Shown here: positions 42,698 through 52,111 of the stretch, piece after piece
Layout of the letters: each line of letters begins with the position of its first letter
Numbering within the stretch: the stretch's first letter is position 1
NCBI RefSeq assembly: GCF_014201195.1
Contig: NZ_JACHDS010000001.1
Span: 1,116,001-1,180,000, forward strand
Length of the DNA stretch: 64,000 bases
Direction: 5' to 3'
Origin: Nocardiopsis mwathae
GTDB taxonomy: Bacteria; Actinomycetota; Actinomycetes; Streptosporangiales; Streptosporangiaceae
Notes under the pieces: generated by a model
What the model was told of the DNA's origin: nothing
Database searches by the model: none
Seen by the model: only the letters and a program-made list of their open reading frames with translations
Position numbers and translations under genes: made by a program

Positions 42698-44874
42698 GAC
42701 GACGCTGGAAGCCGTGGAAGTGGGAGCCCCCGTCGGGGCTCGGGCACCGGCGCCCGCCCGGCCGGATCCCGCTGCTCCTCGCCCAGCTGCTCGTCTACAC
42801 CCTGTTCGCGGTGCTGGCCGGGCGGATGTGGTACCTGCAGGTGCCGATGAACGCCCACTACCGCGACCTCGCGGTGGCCAACCACGCCCAGCAGCTCATC
42901 GTCCCCGCCACCCGCGGTCAGATCCTGGACGCCGCGGGGCGCTCCCTGGTGCGCAACCGGACCGAGCTCGTCGTCTCCGCCGACTATCACGCCGTGATGG
43001 CCCAGGACGACAACGGCGAGGGCGTGCTGCGCAAGGTCGCCCGGGTACTCGGGGTGCCGGAGGACGAGGTGCTGCAGCGCATCCGGCTGTGCGGCCCCGA
43101 GGTGAGTCGGCCCTGCTGGCCCGGGTCGCCCTACCAGCCGGTGACGCTGGTCGAGGACGTCGACCCGAAGAAGGCGCTGCAGATCCTGGAGCGCCAGGAG
43201 GACTTCCCCGGCATCTCGGCGCAGCAGCACGCCGTCCGCGAGTACCCCAACGGGGAGCGCGCCTCCCAGACGCTCGGCTACCTGCAGCCGGTCACCCAGG
43301 AGGAGCTTGAGGCGCGCGAGGAGCTGCGCGTCCAGTTCAGCGGTATCGACCATGTGGGCCGCGACGGCCTGGAGGCGATGTACGACGACCGGCTGCGCGG
43401 CACCGCGGGGGTCCGCACGCTCGGCGTCAACAACAAGGGCCAGGTCATCGGTGTGCTGGAGGAGAAGGCGCCCGAGCCCGGCATGCACCTGGTGACGCAT
43501 CTGGACGAGCGCGTCCAGGCCATCACGGAGAAGGCACTGGAGCGGGGGATGAAGCGCGCTCGCGGCCTCGGCAAAGGCTATGTGGCCGATTCCGCTGCGG
43601 CCGTGGTGCTCGACGTCCGCACCGGTGGGGTGATCGCCATGGCGAGCGTGCCCACCTACGACCCCGAGGTGTGGAACGGCGGCATCGACCAGGAGACCTA
43701 CGACGAGATGCTCAGCAAGGACGCGGGGGAGCCGCTGATCTCGCGGGCGCTGCAGGGGCAGTACCCGCCCGGCTCGACCTTCAAGGTTTCCTCGCTGGCC
43801 GCCGCGGTGAAGAACGGGTCGCCGCTGAACGGAACGTATGCCTGCCCGGGCTCCATCAACGTGGGCAACAGGTCCTTCCAGAACTACGAGGGCGCCGGCC
43901 ACGGCAGCGTCAGCCTGCACAAGGCCATCGTGGTCTCCTGCAACACCGTCTTCTACAAGTTCGGCTACGACATGTGGCGGGAGGACGGAGGCAAGAACCC
44001 GTCCAAGAACCCCCAGGAGGTCATGTCGAACATGGCCAAGAGCTTCGGGTTCGGCGCGCCCACCGGGATCGACCTGCCCAACGAGAGCAGCGGCCGCATT
44101 CCCGACCGGCAGTGGAAGCGCGAGTTCTGGGAGTCCACCCGGGAGCAGAACTGCAAGCGGGCCGAGAAGGGATACCCGGAGGTCGAGGACGGCTCGCACC
44201 GTGCCTACCTGGAGAAGCTCGCCCGGGAGCACTGCGAGACCGGCTTCGAGTGGAACGCGGGCGAGGCGGTGAACTTCTCCATCGGCCAGGGCGACGTGCT
44301 GGTCACCCCGCTGCAGCTGGCCAATGCCTATGCCGCCATCGCCAACGGCGGCACCCTGTACGAGCCGCGGGTGGGCAAGGCGTTCGTCTCCGCCGACGGC
44401 AAGCAGGTCGAGGAGATCCCGCCGAAGGAGCTGGGCAAGCTCGACTTGGACGACGAGACCCTGGCCTACCTGCAAAAGGCGCTCACCCAGGTGCCCAAGG
44501 AGGGCACGGGGCGCGGTGCCTTCGACGGATTCCCGCAGGGCCAGGTGTCCATCGCGGGCAAGACCGGTTCGGCCACCATCGTCGGCAAGAAGACGTCGTC
44601 GTGGTTCGCCTCCTATGCGCCTGCCGACGACCCGCGGTTCGCGGTGGCGGTCCTCGTCTCCCAGGGCGGCACCGGCGGCACCACGTCCGCCCCCATCGTC
44701 CGGGAGATCTACGAGGGTATCTACGGCTTCGTCCCCTCGGACGACGCCGCGGAACCGGGGGAGGAAGGCGAGGAGGACGTGAAGCCGGTCGACCCCGCGC
44801 TGCCCGGCGGCAAACCCCCGTCGGACCTGCCCGAGATCCGTCCCGACGGCACCGTCGTCGCCGCGGGCGAGTAG
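42694..44874 (+). CDS. mrdA: Penicillin-binding protein 2 (elongasome transpeptidase)
   Basis: A 726-residue class B PBP. One membrane anchor near residues 27-45, a dimerisation domain, then the transpeptidase with Ser361-x-x-Lys364 (GSTFK), Ser415-x-Asn417 (VSCNT) and Lys623-Thr-Gly (GKTGSAT). A Cys-containing insertion (EQNCKRAEKGYPEVED to REHCETGFEW) may form a disulfide. The acidic Pro-rich tail is nonconserved. It cross-links peptidoglycan with RodA as glycosyltransferase. ATG at 42694 overlaps mreD by 4 bp. Confidence 0.95.
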   Translation: MRRRWKPWKWEPPSGLGHRRPPGRIPLLLAQLLVYTLFAVLAGRMWYLQVPMNAHYRDLAVANHAQQLIVPATRGQILDAAGRSLVRNRTELVVSADYHAVMAQDDNGEGVLRKVARVLGVPEDEVLQRIRLCGPEVSRPCWPGSPYQPVTLVEDVDPKKALQILERQEDFPGISAQQHAVREYPNGERASQTLGYLQPVTQEELEAREELRVQFSGIDHVGRDGLEAMYDDRLRGTAGVRTLGVNNKGQVIGVLEEKAPEPGMHLVTHLDERVQAITEKALERGMKRARGLGKGYVADSAAAVVLDVRTGGVIAMASVPTYDPEVWNGGIDQETYDEMLSKDAGEPLISRALQGQYPPGSTFKVSSLAAAVKNGSPLNGTYACPGSINVGNRSFQNYEGAGHGSVSLHKAIVVSCNTVFYKFGYDMWREDGGKNPSKNPQEVMSNMAKSFGFGAPTGIDLPNESSGRIPDRQWKREFWESTREQNCKRAEKGYPEVEDGSHRAYLEKLAREHCETGFEWNAGEAVNFSIGQGDVLVTPLQLANAYAAIANGGTLYEPRVGKAFVSADGKQVEEIPPKELGKLDLDDETLAYLQKALTQVPKEGTGRGAFDGFPQGQVSIAGKTGSATIVGKKTSSWFASYAPADDPRFAVAVLVSQGGTGGTTSAPIVREIYEGIYGFVPSDDAAEPGEEGEEDVKPVDPALPGGKPPSDLPEIRPDGTVVAAGE

Positions 44875-44989
44875 GCGGCCGGGGAGAGATGGGCGGGCGG
44901 CCGCGCAGGGCGGAGGAACCGGAGGGGGAGCGGATGATCGGCGCACGAGCAGGGGTGTCCGCCATCGGCCGGGAGCGGGGTGAGGCGCG

Positions 44990-46168
44990 ATGATGCCCTA
45001 CACCAGCCCCCACCTGCCCCGCACCACACTGGGCGAACGGGTCGGCGGCCTCATCGCCGCGGGTCGGCCGCGGCGCTTCGACTGGGTCCTGCTGGCGGCC
45101 GTGCTGGGGCTGTCCGCGCTCGGCGTGGTCCTGGTCGGCGCGTCGACCTACGACCCGCGCGACCCGTCGGGGGCGTTGGGCTACGTCGAGCGCCAACTCG
45201 TCCACCTGGCCGTGGGAACGGTGCTGTGCCTGCTGGTGGCCGCGGTCGACTACCGGGCGCCGCGCGCGTACGCGCCGATCGCCTACGTGTGCTCGCTGAT
45301 CGGCCTGCTGGTGGTCCTCACCCCGCTGGGCCAGACCATCAACGGTTCCCGGGGGTGGATCGTCGTCGCCGGGGTCCAGGCCCAGCCCAGCGAGCTGGCC
45401 AAGGTGGGGCTGATCCTCGCCCTGGCCATGCTGCTCGGCGAGCCCCGCGACGGAGAGCACGCCCCCACCACCCGCGACGTGCTCTTCAGCCTGGTCGCGC
45501 TGGCCATTCCCATGGCCCTCATCACGCTCCAGCCCGACCTGGGAACCGGGCTGGTCATGGGGGCCATTTTCCTGGGCATGCTCACGGTGTCGGGGGCACC
45601 GCTGCGCTGGGTCGTGGGGATGCTGGGGTGCGGCACGCTGGCCGCGTTCAGCGTGTGGTGGTTCGAGCTGCTCCAGCCCTACCAGCTGGACCGGGTGGCC
45701 ACCATGATCGATCCCAGCGCCGACCCGCAGGGCGCCGGGTACAACTCCAACCAGGCGATGATCGCCATCGGATCCGGCGGGTTCAACGGCACCGGGCTGT
45801 TCCAGGGTGAGCAGACCAGCGGTCGGTTCGTGCCCGAGCAGCACACCGACTTCATCTTCACGGTGGCCGCCGAGGAGCTCGGGTTCATCGGCGGGCTGAC
45901 GATCATCGGGCTGCTGGCGCTGATCATCCAGCGCATCCTGCGGATCGCCGCAGGGTGCTCCCATCCCTACGGGCGGCTCGTCTGCGTCGGTGTGGCCACC
46001 TGGTTCGCCTTCCAGAGCTTCGTCAACATCGGGATGACCCTCGGGGTCGCGCCGGTGACCGGCCTGCCGCTGCCCTTCGTGTCCTACGGCGGTACCGCCA
46101 CCGTCGCCCACCTCATCGCGATCGGGCTGGTGGTCAGCATCCACGCGCGCAACCGCGGCTTCGACTAG
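44990..46168 (+). CDS. rodA: Rod shape-determining protein RodA (SEDS glycosyltransferase)
   Basis: A 392-residue SEDS protein with about ten membrane helices. Landmarks are GSRGWIVVAGVQAQPSELAK, here read as the Gly-Ser-Arg-Gly-Trp and QPSELAK parts, the LQPDLGTGLVM segment with the catalytic-type Asp, and the C-terminal LPFVSYGGTA. It polymerises lipid II with PBP2. GAGG lies before the tandem ATGs at 44990 and 44993. It is the last gene of the mre operon, 115 bp after PBP2, with a terminator after it. Confidence 0.95.
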   Translation: MMPYTSPHLPRTTLGERVGGLIAAGRPRRFDWVLLAAVLGLSALGVVLVGASTYDPRDPSGALGYVERQLVHLAVGTVLCLLVAAVDYRAPRAYAPIAYVCSLIGLLVVLTPLGQTINGSRGWIVVAGVQAQPSELAKVGLILALAMLLGEPRDGEHAPTTRDVLFSLVALAIPMALITLQPDLGTGLVMGAIFLGMLTVSGAPLRWVVGMLGCGTLAAFSVWWFELLQPYQLDRVATMIDPSADPQGAGYNSNQAMIAIGSGGFNGTGLFQGEQTSGRFVPEQHTDFIFTVAAEELGFIGGLTIIGLLALIIQRILRIAAGCSHPYGRLVCVGVATWFAFQSFVNIGMTLGVAPVTGLPLPFVSYGGTATVAHLIAIGLVVSIHARNRGFD

Positions 46169-46196
46169 CCGCGGCCCGGTCGGATCTTGGGCCGCG

Positions 46197-46222
46197 GCCG
46201 GGACCGGCACGCCGGTCCCGGC
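46197..46222. terminator. Bidirectional terminator after rodA
   Basis: Perfect 11-bp stem GCCGGGACCGG/CCGGTCCCGGC with a 4-nt loop, between convergent rodA and DUF4870 genes. Confidence 0.7.
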
Positions 46223-46248
46223 GCCGCGATGCGGTGCGGCCTCGGCTC

Positions 46249-46809
46249 CTACTTCACGACCGGGACGCCGATCGGGTAGGTGTACCACTCGCCCTTGTTC
46301 GCGGCCACGGCCGCCATGATGCCCAGGACGACCGCGGCGATCCACATCGCGAAGAAGGTGAGGACGCCGATGAAGACGAGCGTCAGCACCCACGAGACCA
46401 CGTAGACGATGAGCACCAGGATCTGGAAGTTGAGTGCCTGGGCCGCGTGGTGCCGGACGAACGGCGATTCGTCCTTCTTCACCAGGTAGAGCACCAGCGG
46501 CACGAGGAAGCTGAGGAACAGCCCGCCGAGGTGTGCGAGCAGCGCCATGGTGCGGTCGTCCGGCGTGGAGCCGTAGGGCTGCTGCGGGTAGCCGTAGGGC
46601 TGCTGGTAGTGGCCCTGCTGCTGGTAGGCGCCGGGCTGGGGGTACGGCTGCTGGGGGTAGGGCTGCGGGCCCATGCCCGGCGGCATGCCCGGGGCGCTCT
46701 GCGGACCGTGGCCGGGGTCGGCACCGGGCGGGGGGGAGTACCCGCCGGGGTGGTTGTAGGGGGTGTTCTGCCCGTCGTGCGGTGGGCCGGGCGGATACGG
46801 GTTGCTCAT
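46249..46809 (-). CDS. DUF4870 family membrane protein (shorter paralogue)
   Basis: A 186-residue protein: an N-terminal Pro/Gln/Tyr/Gly-rich disordered region (about residues 1-82, with YPQQPY repeats) and a DUF4870/Tic20-like membrane domain of three to four helices (AHLGGLFLSFLVPLVLYLVK, then the HHAAQALNFQ motif). It ends YPIGVPVVK. The function is unknown. A longer paralogue follows at 46977-47897 on the same strand with the same architecture, pointing to gene duplication. Confidence 0.85.
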   Translation of the reverse strand: MSNPYPPGPPHDGQNTPYNHPGGYSPPPGADPGHGPQSAPGMPPGMGPQPYPQQPYPQPGAYQQQGHYQQPYGYPQQPYGSTPDDRTMALLAHLGGLFLSFLVPLVLYLVKKDESPFVRHHAAQALNFQILVLIVYVVSWVLTLVFIGVLTFFAMWIAAVVLGIMAAVAANKGEWYTYPIGVPVVK

Positions 46810-46926
46810 GATCTCCTCGATTTGCTGCCGACCACACCGGTCGATGGAACACGTTCGCTGGTGCCACCGTAGCGGCGTCTCGGACGTGCGGGAACGGGGT
46901 GTGGAGGTGCATCGTCGATGAGACGC

Positions 46927-46962
46927 GGGGGTCGGCGCCGGGGTTCCTCGGCGCCGACCCCC
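46927..46962 (-). terminator. Terminator between the two DUF4870 genes
   Basis: Perfect 14-bp stem (GGGGGTCGGCGCCG and complement) with an 8-nt loop, 14 bases past the stop of the longer DUF4870 gene. It suggests the paralogues are separately transcribed. Confidence 0.7.
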
Positions 46963-46976
46963 GTGATCGCCACCGC

Positions 46977-47897
46977 CTACTTCACCATCCGGATGGCGAA
47001 GGGGTACCGGTGCAAGGTGCCCTTGTTCGCGCCGAGCGCCCCCATGGCGCCGAGCACGATGGCCACCGCCCAGAAGACCGCGATCAGCACGGAGCCGATC
47101 CAGGACGTGTCGGGGGAGAAGACGCCGAGGCCGAGGAAGACGATCCAGGCCAGCGCGTAGGGGATGAGCATCGTCAGCTGGAAGTTGAGCGCCTCACCCG
47201 CGTGGTGCCGGACGAACGCCGAGTGGTTCTTCTTCACCTGGAAGACGATCAGCGCCGGGATCCAGCCGAGGCAGGACATGATGAGGCCGGACAGGTGCGC
47301 GATCATCGCCCACGTGGTGTCGTCCGCGGCGCCCTGCTGGCCGTACCCCTGCTGCGGGTCGTAGCCCTGCGGTCCGAACGGCTGCTGCTCGTAACCGACA
47401 CCGGGCTGCTGCGGGTACGGCGGAGCCTGGGGCGGCTGCCCGTAGGCGGCCTGCTGCGGCTGCTGGGGGTATCCGGGCTGGGGCGGCTCGAAGCCCTGGG
47501 GCGGTTGCTGTCCGCCGCTCGGCTGGGCGTACCCCGGCTGCTGCTCGTAACCGACACCGGGCTGCTGCGGGTACGGCGGAGCCTGGGGCGGCTGCCCGTA
47601 GGCGGCCTGCTGCGGCTGCTGGGGGTATCCGGGCTGGGGCGGCCCGTAGCCCTGGGGCGGTTGCTGTCCGCCGCCCGGCTGGGCGTACCCCGGCTGCTGC
47701 TCATAACCCTGCTGCGGGTACGGCGGGGCGAACCCGGGTTGCTGGGGGTGGGGGTGCGGGCCGTACCCGGGCTGCCCACCGGTCCCCGCCTGACCCGGGC
47801 CCGGCTGCGCGTCGGGAGGGGTGGGGCCGGGCGCCGGCTGGCCGTCTGCGGGCCGGTCCTGGGGCTGTGGTCCGTTGGGCGGGGTCTCGCTCATCAT
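46977..47897 (-). CDS. DUF4870 family membrane protein with repeated Pro/Gln/Tyr tail
   Basis: A 306-residue paralogue of the preceding protein. Residues 1-190 are Pro/Gln/Tyr/Gly-rich, including two near-identical 52-residue units (from [10 protein letters not shown] to QQPGVG), encoded by 156-bp direct repeats. The C-terminal part is the membrane domain ([29 protein letters not shown]), ending YPFAIRMVK. The tail resembles sequences that undergo phase separation or protein interaction. No function assigned. Confidence 0.85.
   Translation of the reverse strand: MMSETPPNGPQPQDRPADGQPAPGPTPPDAQPGPGQAGTGGQPGYGPHPHPQQPGFAPPYPQQGYEQQPGYAQPGGGQQPPQGYGPPQPGYPQQPQQAAYGQPPQAPPYPQQPGVGYEQQPGYAQPSGGQQPPQGFEPPQPGYPQQPQQAAYGQPPQAPPYPQQPGVGYEQQPFGPQGYDPQQGYGQQGAADDTTWAMIAHLSGLIMSCLGWIPALIVFQVKKNHSAFVRHHAGEALNFQLTMLIPYALAWIVFLGLGVFSPDTSWIGSVLIAVFWAVAIVLGAMGALGANKGTLHRYPFAIRMVK
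47388..47699 (-). repeat. 156-bp coding tandem repeat, two copies
   Basis: Two copies (47388-47543 and 47544-47699) within the DUF4870 gene, each encoding a 52-residue unit; they differ at only a few positions (GG/SG and GYG/GFE in the protein). Confidence 0.9.
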
Positions 47898-47997
47898 GTC
47901 CCTTGGGTATGCCGCTTGTGGTGGGGGCGATCGTCTCGTCCGACCTCCCGCGAGGGGGTGACCGCGGGGCGTGCCCGCGGTCGGCTCTCGGGCGAGA

Positions 47998-48876
47998 CTA
48001 GTCTTCCACCACGTAGGGGGCGGTAACGAAATCGATCAGTTCCTCGACGCGGCCGAGGAGTTCGGGTTCCAGGTCGGCATATGACCGTACCGAGGCCAGG
48101 ATGCGCCGCCAGGCCTCCCCCGGTTCCTCGCGGCTCCCCAGCGCGCGCAGCACCCCCTCCTTCCACGGGACGCCGCGCGGGACCTCGGGCCAGGCCTCGA
48201 TACCCAGTGCCGACGGTTTCACCGCCTGCCATACGTCCACGAAGGGGTGGCCGGTCACCAGGACGTGCGGTGAGCGGACCCGTTCGGCGATGCGGCTCTC
48301 CTTGGAACCCGGCACGAGGTGGTCCACCAGCACGCCGAGCCGCCGCTGCGGCCCGGGTTCGAAATCGCGCACGATCTCGGGCAGGTGGTCGACGCCCTCC
48401 AGGTACTCCACCACGACGCCCTCGACGCGCAGGTCGTGGCCCCACACCCGCTCCACCAGCTCGGCGTCGTGCACACCCTCCACATAGATCCGGCTCTCCT
48501 TGGCGATCTGCGAGCGCGCCCCCCGGACCGCGATGGAGCCGGAGGCGCTGCGCAGCGGTCCCCGCGGCGCGGCGGTCGGGCGGACCAGCGTGGCCGGTTC
48601 ACCGTCGATGAGGAACGCGGCGGGCGTGAGGTCGAACACGCGCCGGGCGCCGTGGCGGTCCTCCAGGGTGACGGTGGTCTTGTCCCAGTCGACGACGGCG
48701 CCGCAGAAGCGCCCGTCGGCCGACTCCGCGACCAGGTCCGGTTCGATGGTGACCTCCGGGACCCGCCCCTTCTCGGGGCGGCGCGGGCCGCCCGCCAGAA
48801 CGTCGCCGCCGTAGCGGTCGGCGTAGCGCCGGTCGCCGGAGCCGGTCCCTCTGCCCTTGCCTGAGTCGCTGTGCAC
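47998..48876 (-). CDS. DUF3097 family protein
   Basis: A 292-residue cytoplasmic protein of the actinobacterial DUF3097 family. Conserved blocks include the N-terminal RYGGDVL, the [18 protein letters not shown] strand region, [15 protein letters not shown], a Toprim-like YLEGVDHLP and [15 protein letters not shown], and [15 protein letters not shown]. The VEG...D and VDH...SKE elements recall the Toprim fold, hinting at a nucleotidyl or nucleic-acid role, but no catalytic activity is known. GTG at 48876. It is divergent from hrcA across 165 bp. Confidence 0.85.
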   Translation of the reverse strand: MHSDSGKGRGTGSGDRRYADRYGGDVLAGGPRRPEKGRVPEVTIEPDLVAESADGRFCGAVVDWDKTTVTLEDRHGARRVFDLTPAAFLIDGEPATLVRPTAAPRGPLRSASGSIAVRGARSQIAKESRIYVEGVHDAELVERVWGHDLRVEGVVVEYLEGVDHLPEIVRDFEPGPQRRLGVLVDHLVPGSKESRIAERVRSPHVLVTGHPFVDVWQAVKPSALGIEAWPEVPRGVPWKEGVLRALGSREEPGEAWRRILASVRSYADLEPELLGRVEELIDFVTAPYVVED

Positions 48877-49003
48877 GGCCCTGGATTGTAGTGGCGGACC
48901 GGGACGACGGTGTGGTCAGGTCGCCGCCGAGGGGGAGCGGGGGTACGGCGCGCCCCGGGCCGCCGGGCCGCTCCCCCGGGCGACCTTGCGGCGGACATTA
49001 GAA

Positions 49004-49030
49004 TTGGCAGTCAAGACCACGGAGTGCCAG
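49004..49030 (+). promoter_or_regulatory. CIRCE-like element upstream of hrcA
   Basis: TTGGCAGTC-N9-GAGTGCCAG, the exact 9-9-9 layout of the HrcA operator CIRCE (consensus TTAGCACTC-N9-GAGTGCTAA) with two mismatches per arm. TAGAAT (48999-49004), a likely -10, overlaps its left edge and the Shine-Dalgarno sequence follows. HrcA would repress hrcA-dnaJ. Confidence 0.8.
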
Positions 49031-49041
49031 GAGGTGAGCGC

Positions 49042-50055
49042 GTGCTCGACGACCGGAAACTCGCGGTTCTGCGTGCCATCGTCGAGGACTACGTGTCCAC
49101 GAAGGAGCCCGTGGGATCGAAGGCCCTGGCGGAGCGGCACAGCCTCGGTGTCTCACCGGCGACCATCCGCAACGAAATGGTGGCTCTCGAAGAAGAGGGG
49201 TACATCACCCAGCCGCACACCAGCGCCGGCAGGATCCCCACGGACAAGGGCTACCGCCTGTTCGTCGACCGCCTGTCCACGGTCAAGCCCCTGTCCTCGG
49301 CGGAGCGCAGGGCGATCGAGACGTTCCTCGGCGGAGCGATCGACCTCGACGAGATCGTCGCCCGCACGGTGCGCCTGCTCGCCCAGCTCACCCGCCAGGT
49401 CGCGATCGTGCAGTACCCGTCGCTGACCCGCTCGGCCGTGCAGCACGTGGAACTCGTGCCGCTGGGCCCGAGGCGCGTGATGATGGTGCTGATCACCGAC
49501 ACCGGGCGGGTGGAGCAGCGGGTCATCGACCACCTCGACTGGGTCGACGACAGCAGCGTGGAGAGCCTGCGGACCCTGCTCAACCGGCTGCTGGTGGGCA
49601 AGGGGCTGAGCGACGTTCCCCCCGCGGTCGCCGACGTGCCCGCACTGGTGCCCCCGGACGACCGGCGGATGGCCGCCTCGGTGCTGTCGGTCCTTCTGGA
49701 GAGTCTCGTGGAGCGCAGCGAGGAGAAGATCGTCCTGGCGGGGACGGCGAATCTCGCGGCGATGGATTTCTCGGCTAGCCTTCGGGAGGTACTCGAAGCG
49801 CTCGAAGAGAACGTGGTCCTCATCCGCCTGCTCGGTGAGGCGGGGGACCCCTCCTCGCTCACCGTCCGCATCGGTGAGGAGAACTCCCACGAGGGCCTGA
49901 GATCGGCCTCGATCGTCTCCGCTGGTTACGGCATCGGTGATCACTCACTGGCCAAGCTCGGCGTGGTCGGTCCGACACGCATGGATTACCCCGGAACGAT
50001 GGGAGCGGTACGCGCTGTGGCTCGGTACGTAGGCACGATTTTGGCGGGACAGTAA
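49042..50055 (+). CDS. hrcA: Heat-inducible transcription repressor HrcA
   Basis: A 337-residue repressor of class I heat-shock genes. The N-terminal winged helix ([17 protein letters not shown] and [11 protein letters not shown], with [13 protein letters not shown]) is conserved, and the C-terminal GAF-like dimerisation domain follows. It binds CIRCE elements; a CIRCE-like site lies before its own gene, showing autoregulation. GTG at 49042 has AGGAGG 7 bases upstream. It abuts dnaJ with no gap. Confidence 0.96.
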   Translation: MLDDRKLAVLRAIVEDYVSTKEPVGSKALAERHSLGVSPATIRNEMVALEEEGYITQPHTSAGRIPTDKGYRLFVDRLSTVKPLSSAERRAIETFLGGAIDLDEIVARTVRLLAQLTRQVAIVQYPSLTRSAVQHVELVPLGPRRVMMVLITDTGRVEQRVIDHLDWVDDSSVESLRTLLNRLLVGKGLSDVPPAVADVPALVPPDDRRMAASVLSVLLESLVERSEEKIVLAGTANLAAMDFSASLREVLEALEENVVLIRLLGEAGDPSSLTVRIGEENSHEGLRSASIVSAGYGIGDHSLAKLGVVGPTRMDYPGTMGAVRAVARYVGTILAGQ

Positions 50056-51198
50056 GTGGCGAACGACTATTACGAGATCCTCGGTGTGCGCCGGGACGCG
50101 TCCAAAGACGAGATCAAGAAGGCCTATCGTCGACTCGCCCGCGAGCTGCACCCGGACGTCAACCCCGACCCGGCCACCCAGGAGCGCTTCAAGGAAGTGA
50201 CGCAGGCCTACGAGGTCCTCTCCGACGACAACAAGCGCCGCATGTTCGACATGGGCGCCGACCCCTTCGCACCCGGCGGCGGCGCCGGCGCCGGCGGTTT
50301 CGGGGCGACGGGCTTCCCGTTCGACGACATCATGAACGCCTTCTTCGGCGGCGGCCAGCCGGGCGGCGGTCGGGGACCGCGCGACCGGGTGCGCCGCGGC
50401 CGCAGCATCAAGGTGCGCGTGGAGCTGGACCTCGCCGAGGCGGCCTTCGGCGTCACCAAGGACGTCACCTTCCCCACCGCCGTCCTGTGCGACACCTGCC
50501 AGGGCGAGGGGACCGCCAAGGGCACCCACCGCCGCACCTGCGACATGTGTCAGGGGCGGGGAGAGGTCTCCCAGGTGGCGCGCTCGTTCTTGGGCCAGGT
50601 CATGACCACCCGCCCGTGCCCGCAGTGCTCGGGCCAGGGCAGCGTGATCACCGACCCCTGCGCCGACTGCTCCGGCGAGGGGCGGGTTCGCGAGAAGGTC
50701 ACCCGCAAGGTGCAGATCCCCGCCGGTGTCGAGGACGGCACCCAGATCCAGCTGGCCGGAGAGGGCGAGGTCGGCCCCAACGGCGGCCCGCGCGGCGACA
50801 TCTTCCTGGAGATCGTGCAGCGCCCGCACCCGATCTTCGAGCGGCGCGGCGACGACCTGCACTGCACCATCACCGTGCCGATGACGGCGGCGGCGCTGGG
50901 TGCGTCGTTCACCTTCGAGACGCTGGACGGTACCGAGGAGATCGACCTGCGGCCCGGCACCAACTCCGGGCACGTCATCACGCTCAACGGGCGCGGCAGC
51001 AAGCGCCTCGACGGCGGCGGCCGCGGTGACCTGATGATCCAGGTCAACGTGGAGACACCGGCGAAGCTGGACGAGGAGCAGGAGCACCTGCTGCGCAAGT
51101 TCGCCGAACTGCGCGGTGAGGACCAGCCTCCGGGCAGGTTCAGCCCCGGGCACAGCGGGCTGTTCTCCAAGCTGCGCGACGCGTTCGGCGCCAGGTAG
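50056..51198 (+). CDS. dnaJ: Chaperone protein DnaJ
   Basis: A 380-residue type I DnaJ, cochaperone of DnaK. The J domain has HPD at 32-34, then a Gly/Phe-rich stretch ([10 protein letters not shown]), four zinc-finger repeats ([24 protein letters not shown] and CADCSGEG) and the C-terminal substrate domains. GTG starts right after the hrcA stop, so it is translationally coupled. This is probably the dnaJ2 paralogue next to hrcA, with dnaJ1 in a dnaK operon elsewhere. Confidence 0.96.
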   Translation: MANDYYEILGVRRDASKDEIKKAYRRLARELHPDVNPDPATQERFKEVTQAYEVLSDDNKRRMFDMGADPFAPGGGAGAGGFGATGFPFDDIMNAFFGGGQPGGGRGPRDRVRRGRSIKVRVELDLAEAAFGVTKDVTFPTAVLCDTCQGEGTAKGTHRRTCDMCQGRGEVSQVARSFLGQVMTTRPCPQCSGQGSVITDPCADCSGEGRVREKVTRKVQIPAGVEDGTQIQLAGEGEVGPNGGPRGDIFLEIVQRPHPIFERRGDDLHCTITVPMTAAALGASFTFETLDGTEEIDLRPGTNSGHVITLNGRGSKRLDGGGRGDLMIQVNVETPAKLDEEQEHLLRKFAELRGEDQPPGRFSPGHSGLFSKLRDAFGAR

Positions 51199-51230
51199 CA
51201 CAAGCCCGGGCGAAAAGGGGACGTGAACCA

Positions 51231-51980
51231 GTGACACCTCCGGTTTTCCTGGCCGGGGCGGGGGAGCTCGACCAGGACCGCGTGCTGCTGTCCGGACCCG
51301 AGGGGCGCCACGCGGCCGTGGTGCGCCGGATCACCGTCGGCGAGACCGTCGATCTCGTCGACGGTGCCGGGACCAGGGCCCGCTGCGTCGTGACCGACGT
51401 CGCCAAGGACGCGGTGGTCTGCGAAGTGCGGGAGCGCTGCGTCGATCCGGCGCCCAGCCCGCCCATCACGGTCGTGCAGGCCCTGCCCAAGGGCGACCGC
51501 GGCGAGCTGGCCGTCGAGGTGATGACCGAGGCCGGGGTGGACGTGATCGTGCCGTGGGCCGCCGAGCGCTGCGTGACCCGGTGGAAGCCCGAGCGGGCGG
51601 CCAAGGCGCTGGGCAAGTGGCGTGCCACCGCCCGTGAGGCGGCCAAGCAGGCCCGGCGCAGCCGCGTCCCCGAGGTCGCCGGGTTGGCGGCGACGCGCGA
51701 GGTCGCAGCACTGCTCGCCGGGGCCGGGCTGGGCATCGTGCTGCACGAGGACACCGAGGAGCGGCTCTCGGCGCTGACGCTGCCCGAGGGCGGCGGCACC
51801 GACCCCGCGACGGGCATCGTCGTCGTGGTCGGCCCCGAGGGCGGGTTCGCCGACGCGGAGCTGGCGGCCTTCGATGAGGCCGGTGCCGTACGCGCGCTCC
51901 TCGGCCCGACGGTGCTGCGGACCTCTACGGCGGGCGTGGCCGCGCTCGCCGTCCTCCAGGCCCGCTGCGGCCGCTGGTAG
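51231..51980 (+). CDS. rsmE: 16S rRNA m3U1498 methyltransferase
   Basis: A 249-residue SPOUT-class methyltransferase that methylates U1498 of 16S rRNA using S-adenosylmethionine. The N-terminal PUA-like domain is followed by the SPOUT domain; the cofactor knot shows IVVVVGPEGGFADAELAAF and LGPTVLRTSTAGVAAL. GTG at 51231; the GGGGA upstream is the probable ribosome site. It follows dnaJ by 32 bp as usual and converges on a membrane gene. Confidence 0.93.
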   Translation: MTPPVFLAGAGELDQDRVLLSGPEGRHAAVVRRITVGETVDLVDGAGTRARCVVTDVAKDAVVCEVRERCVDPAPSPPITVVQALPKGDRGELAVEVMTEAGVDVIVPWAAERCVTRWKPERAAKALGKWRATAREAAKQARRSRVPEVAGLAATREVAALLAGAGLGIVLHEDTEERLSALTLPEGGGTDPATGIVVVVGPEGGFADAELAAFDEAGAVRALLGPTVLRTSTAGVAALAVLQARCGRW

Positions 51981-52111
51981 CCCGCCCCGCGGGCGAACGT
52001 CTCCCCGCCCTCTCCGCCGCCAGGTCCCGCGGACGCGGGTGTACACCGGTGGGTGCCGCACCCGTATCCCCCATCCCCGCGACCCGCGGAGAACGGGGCC
52101 GCGGGGCGCGG

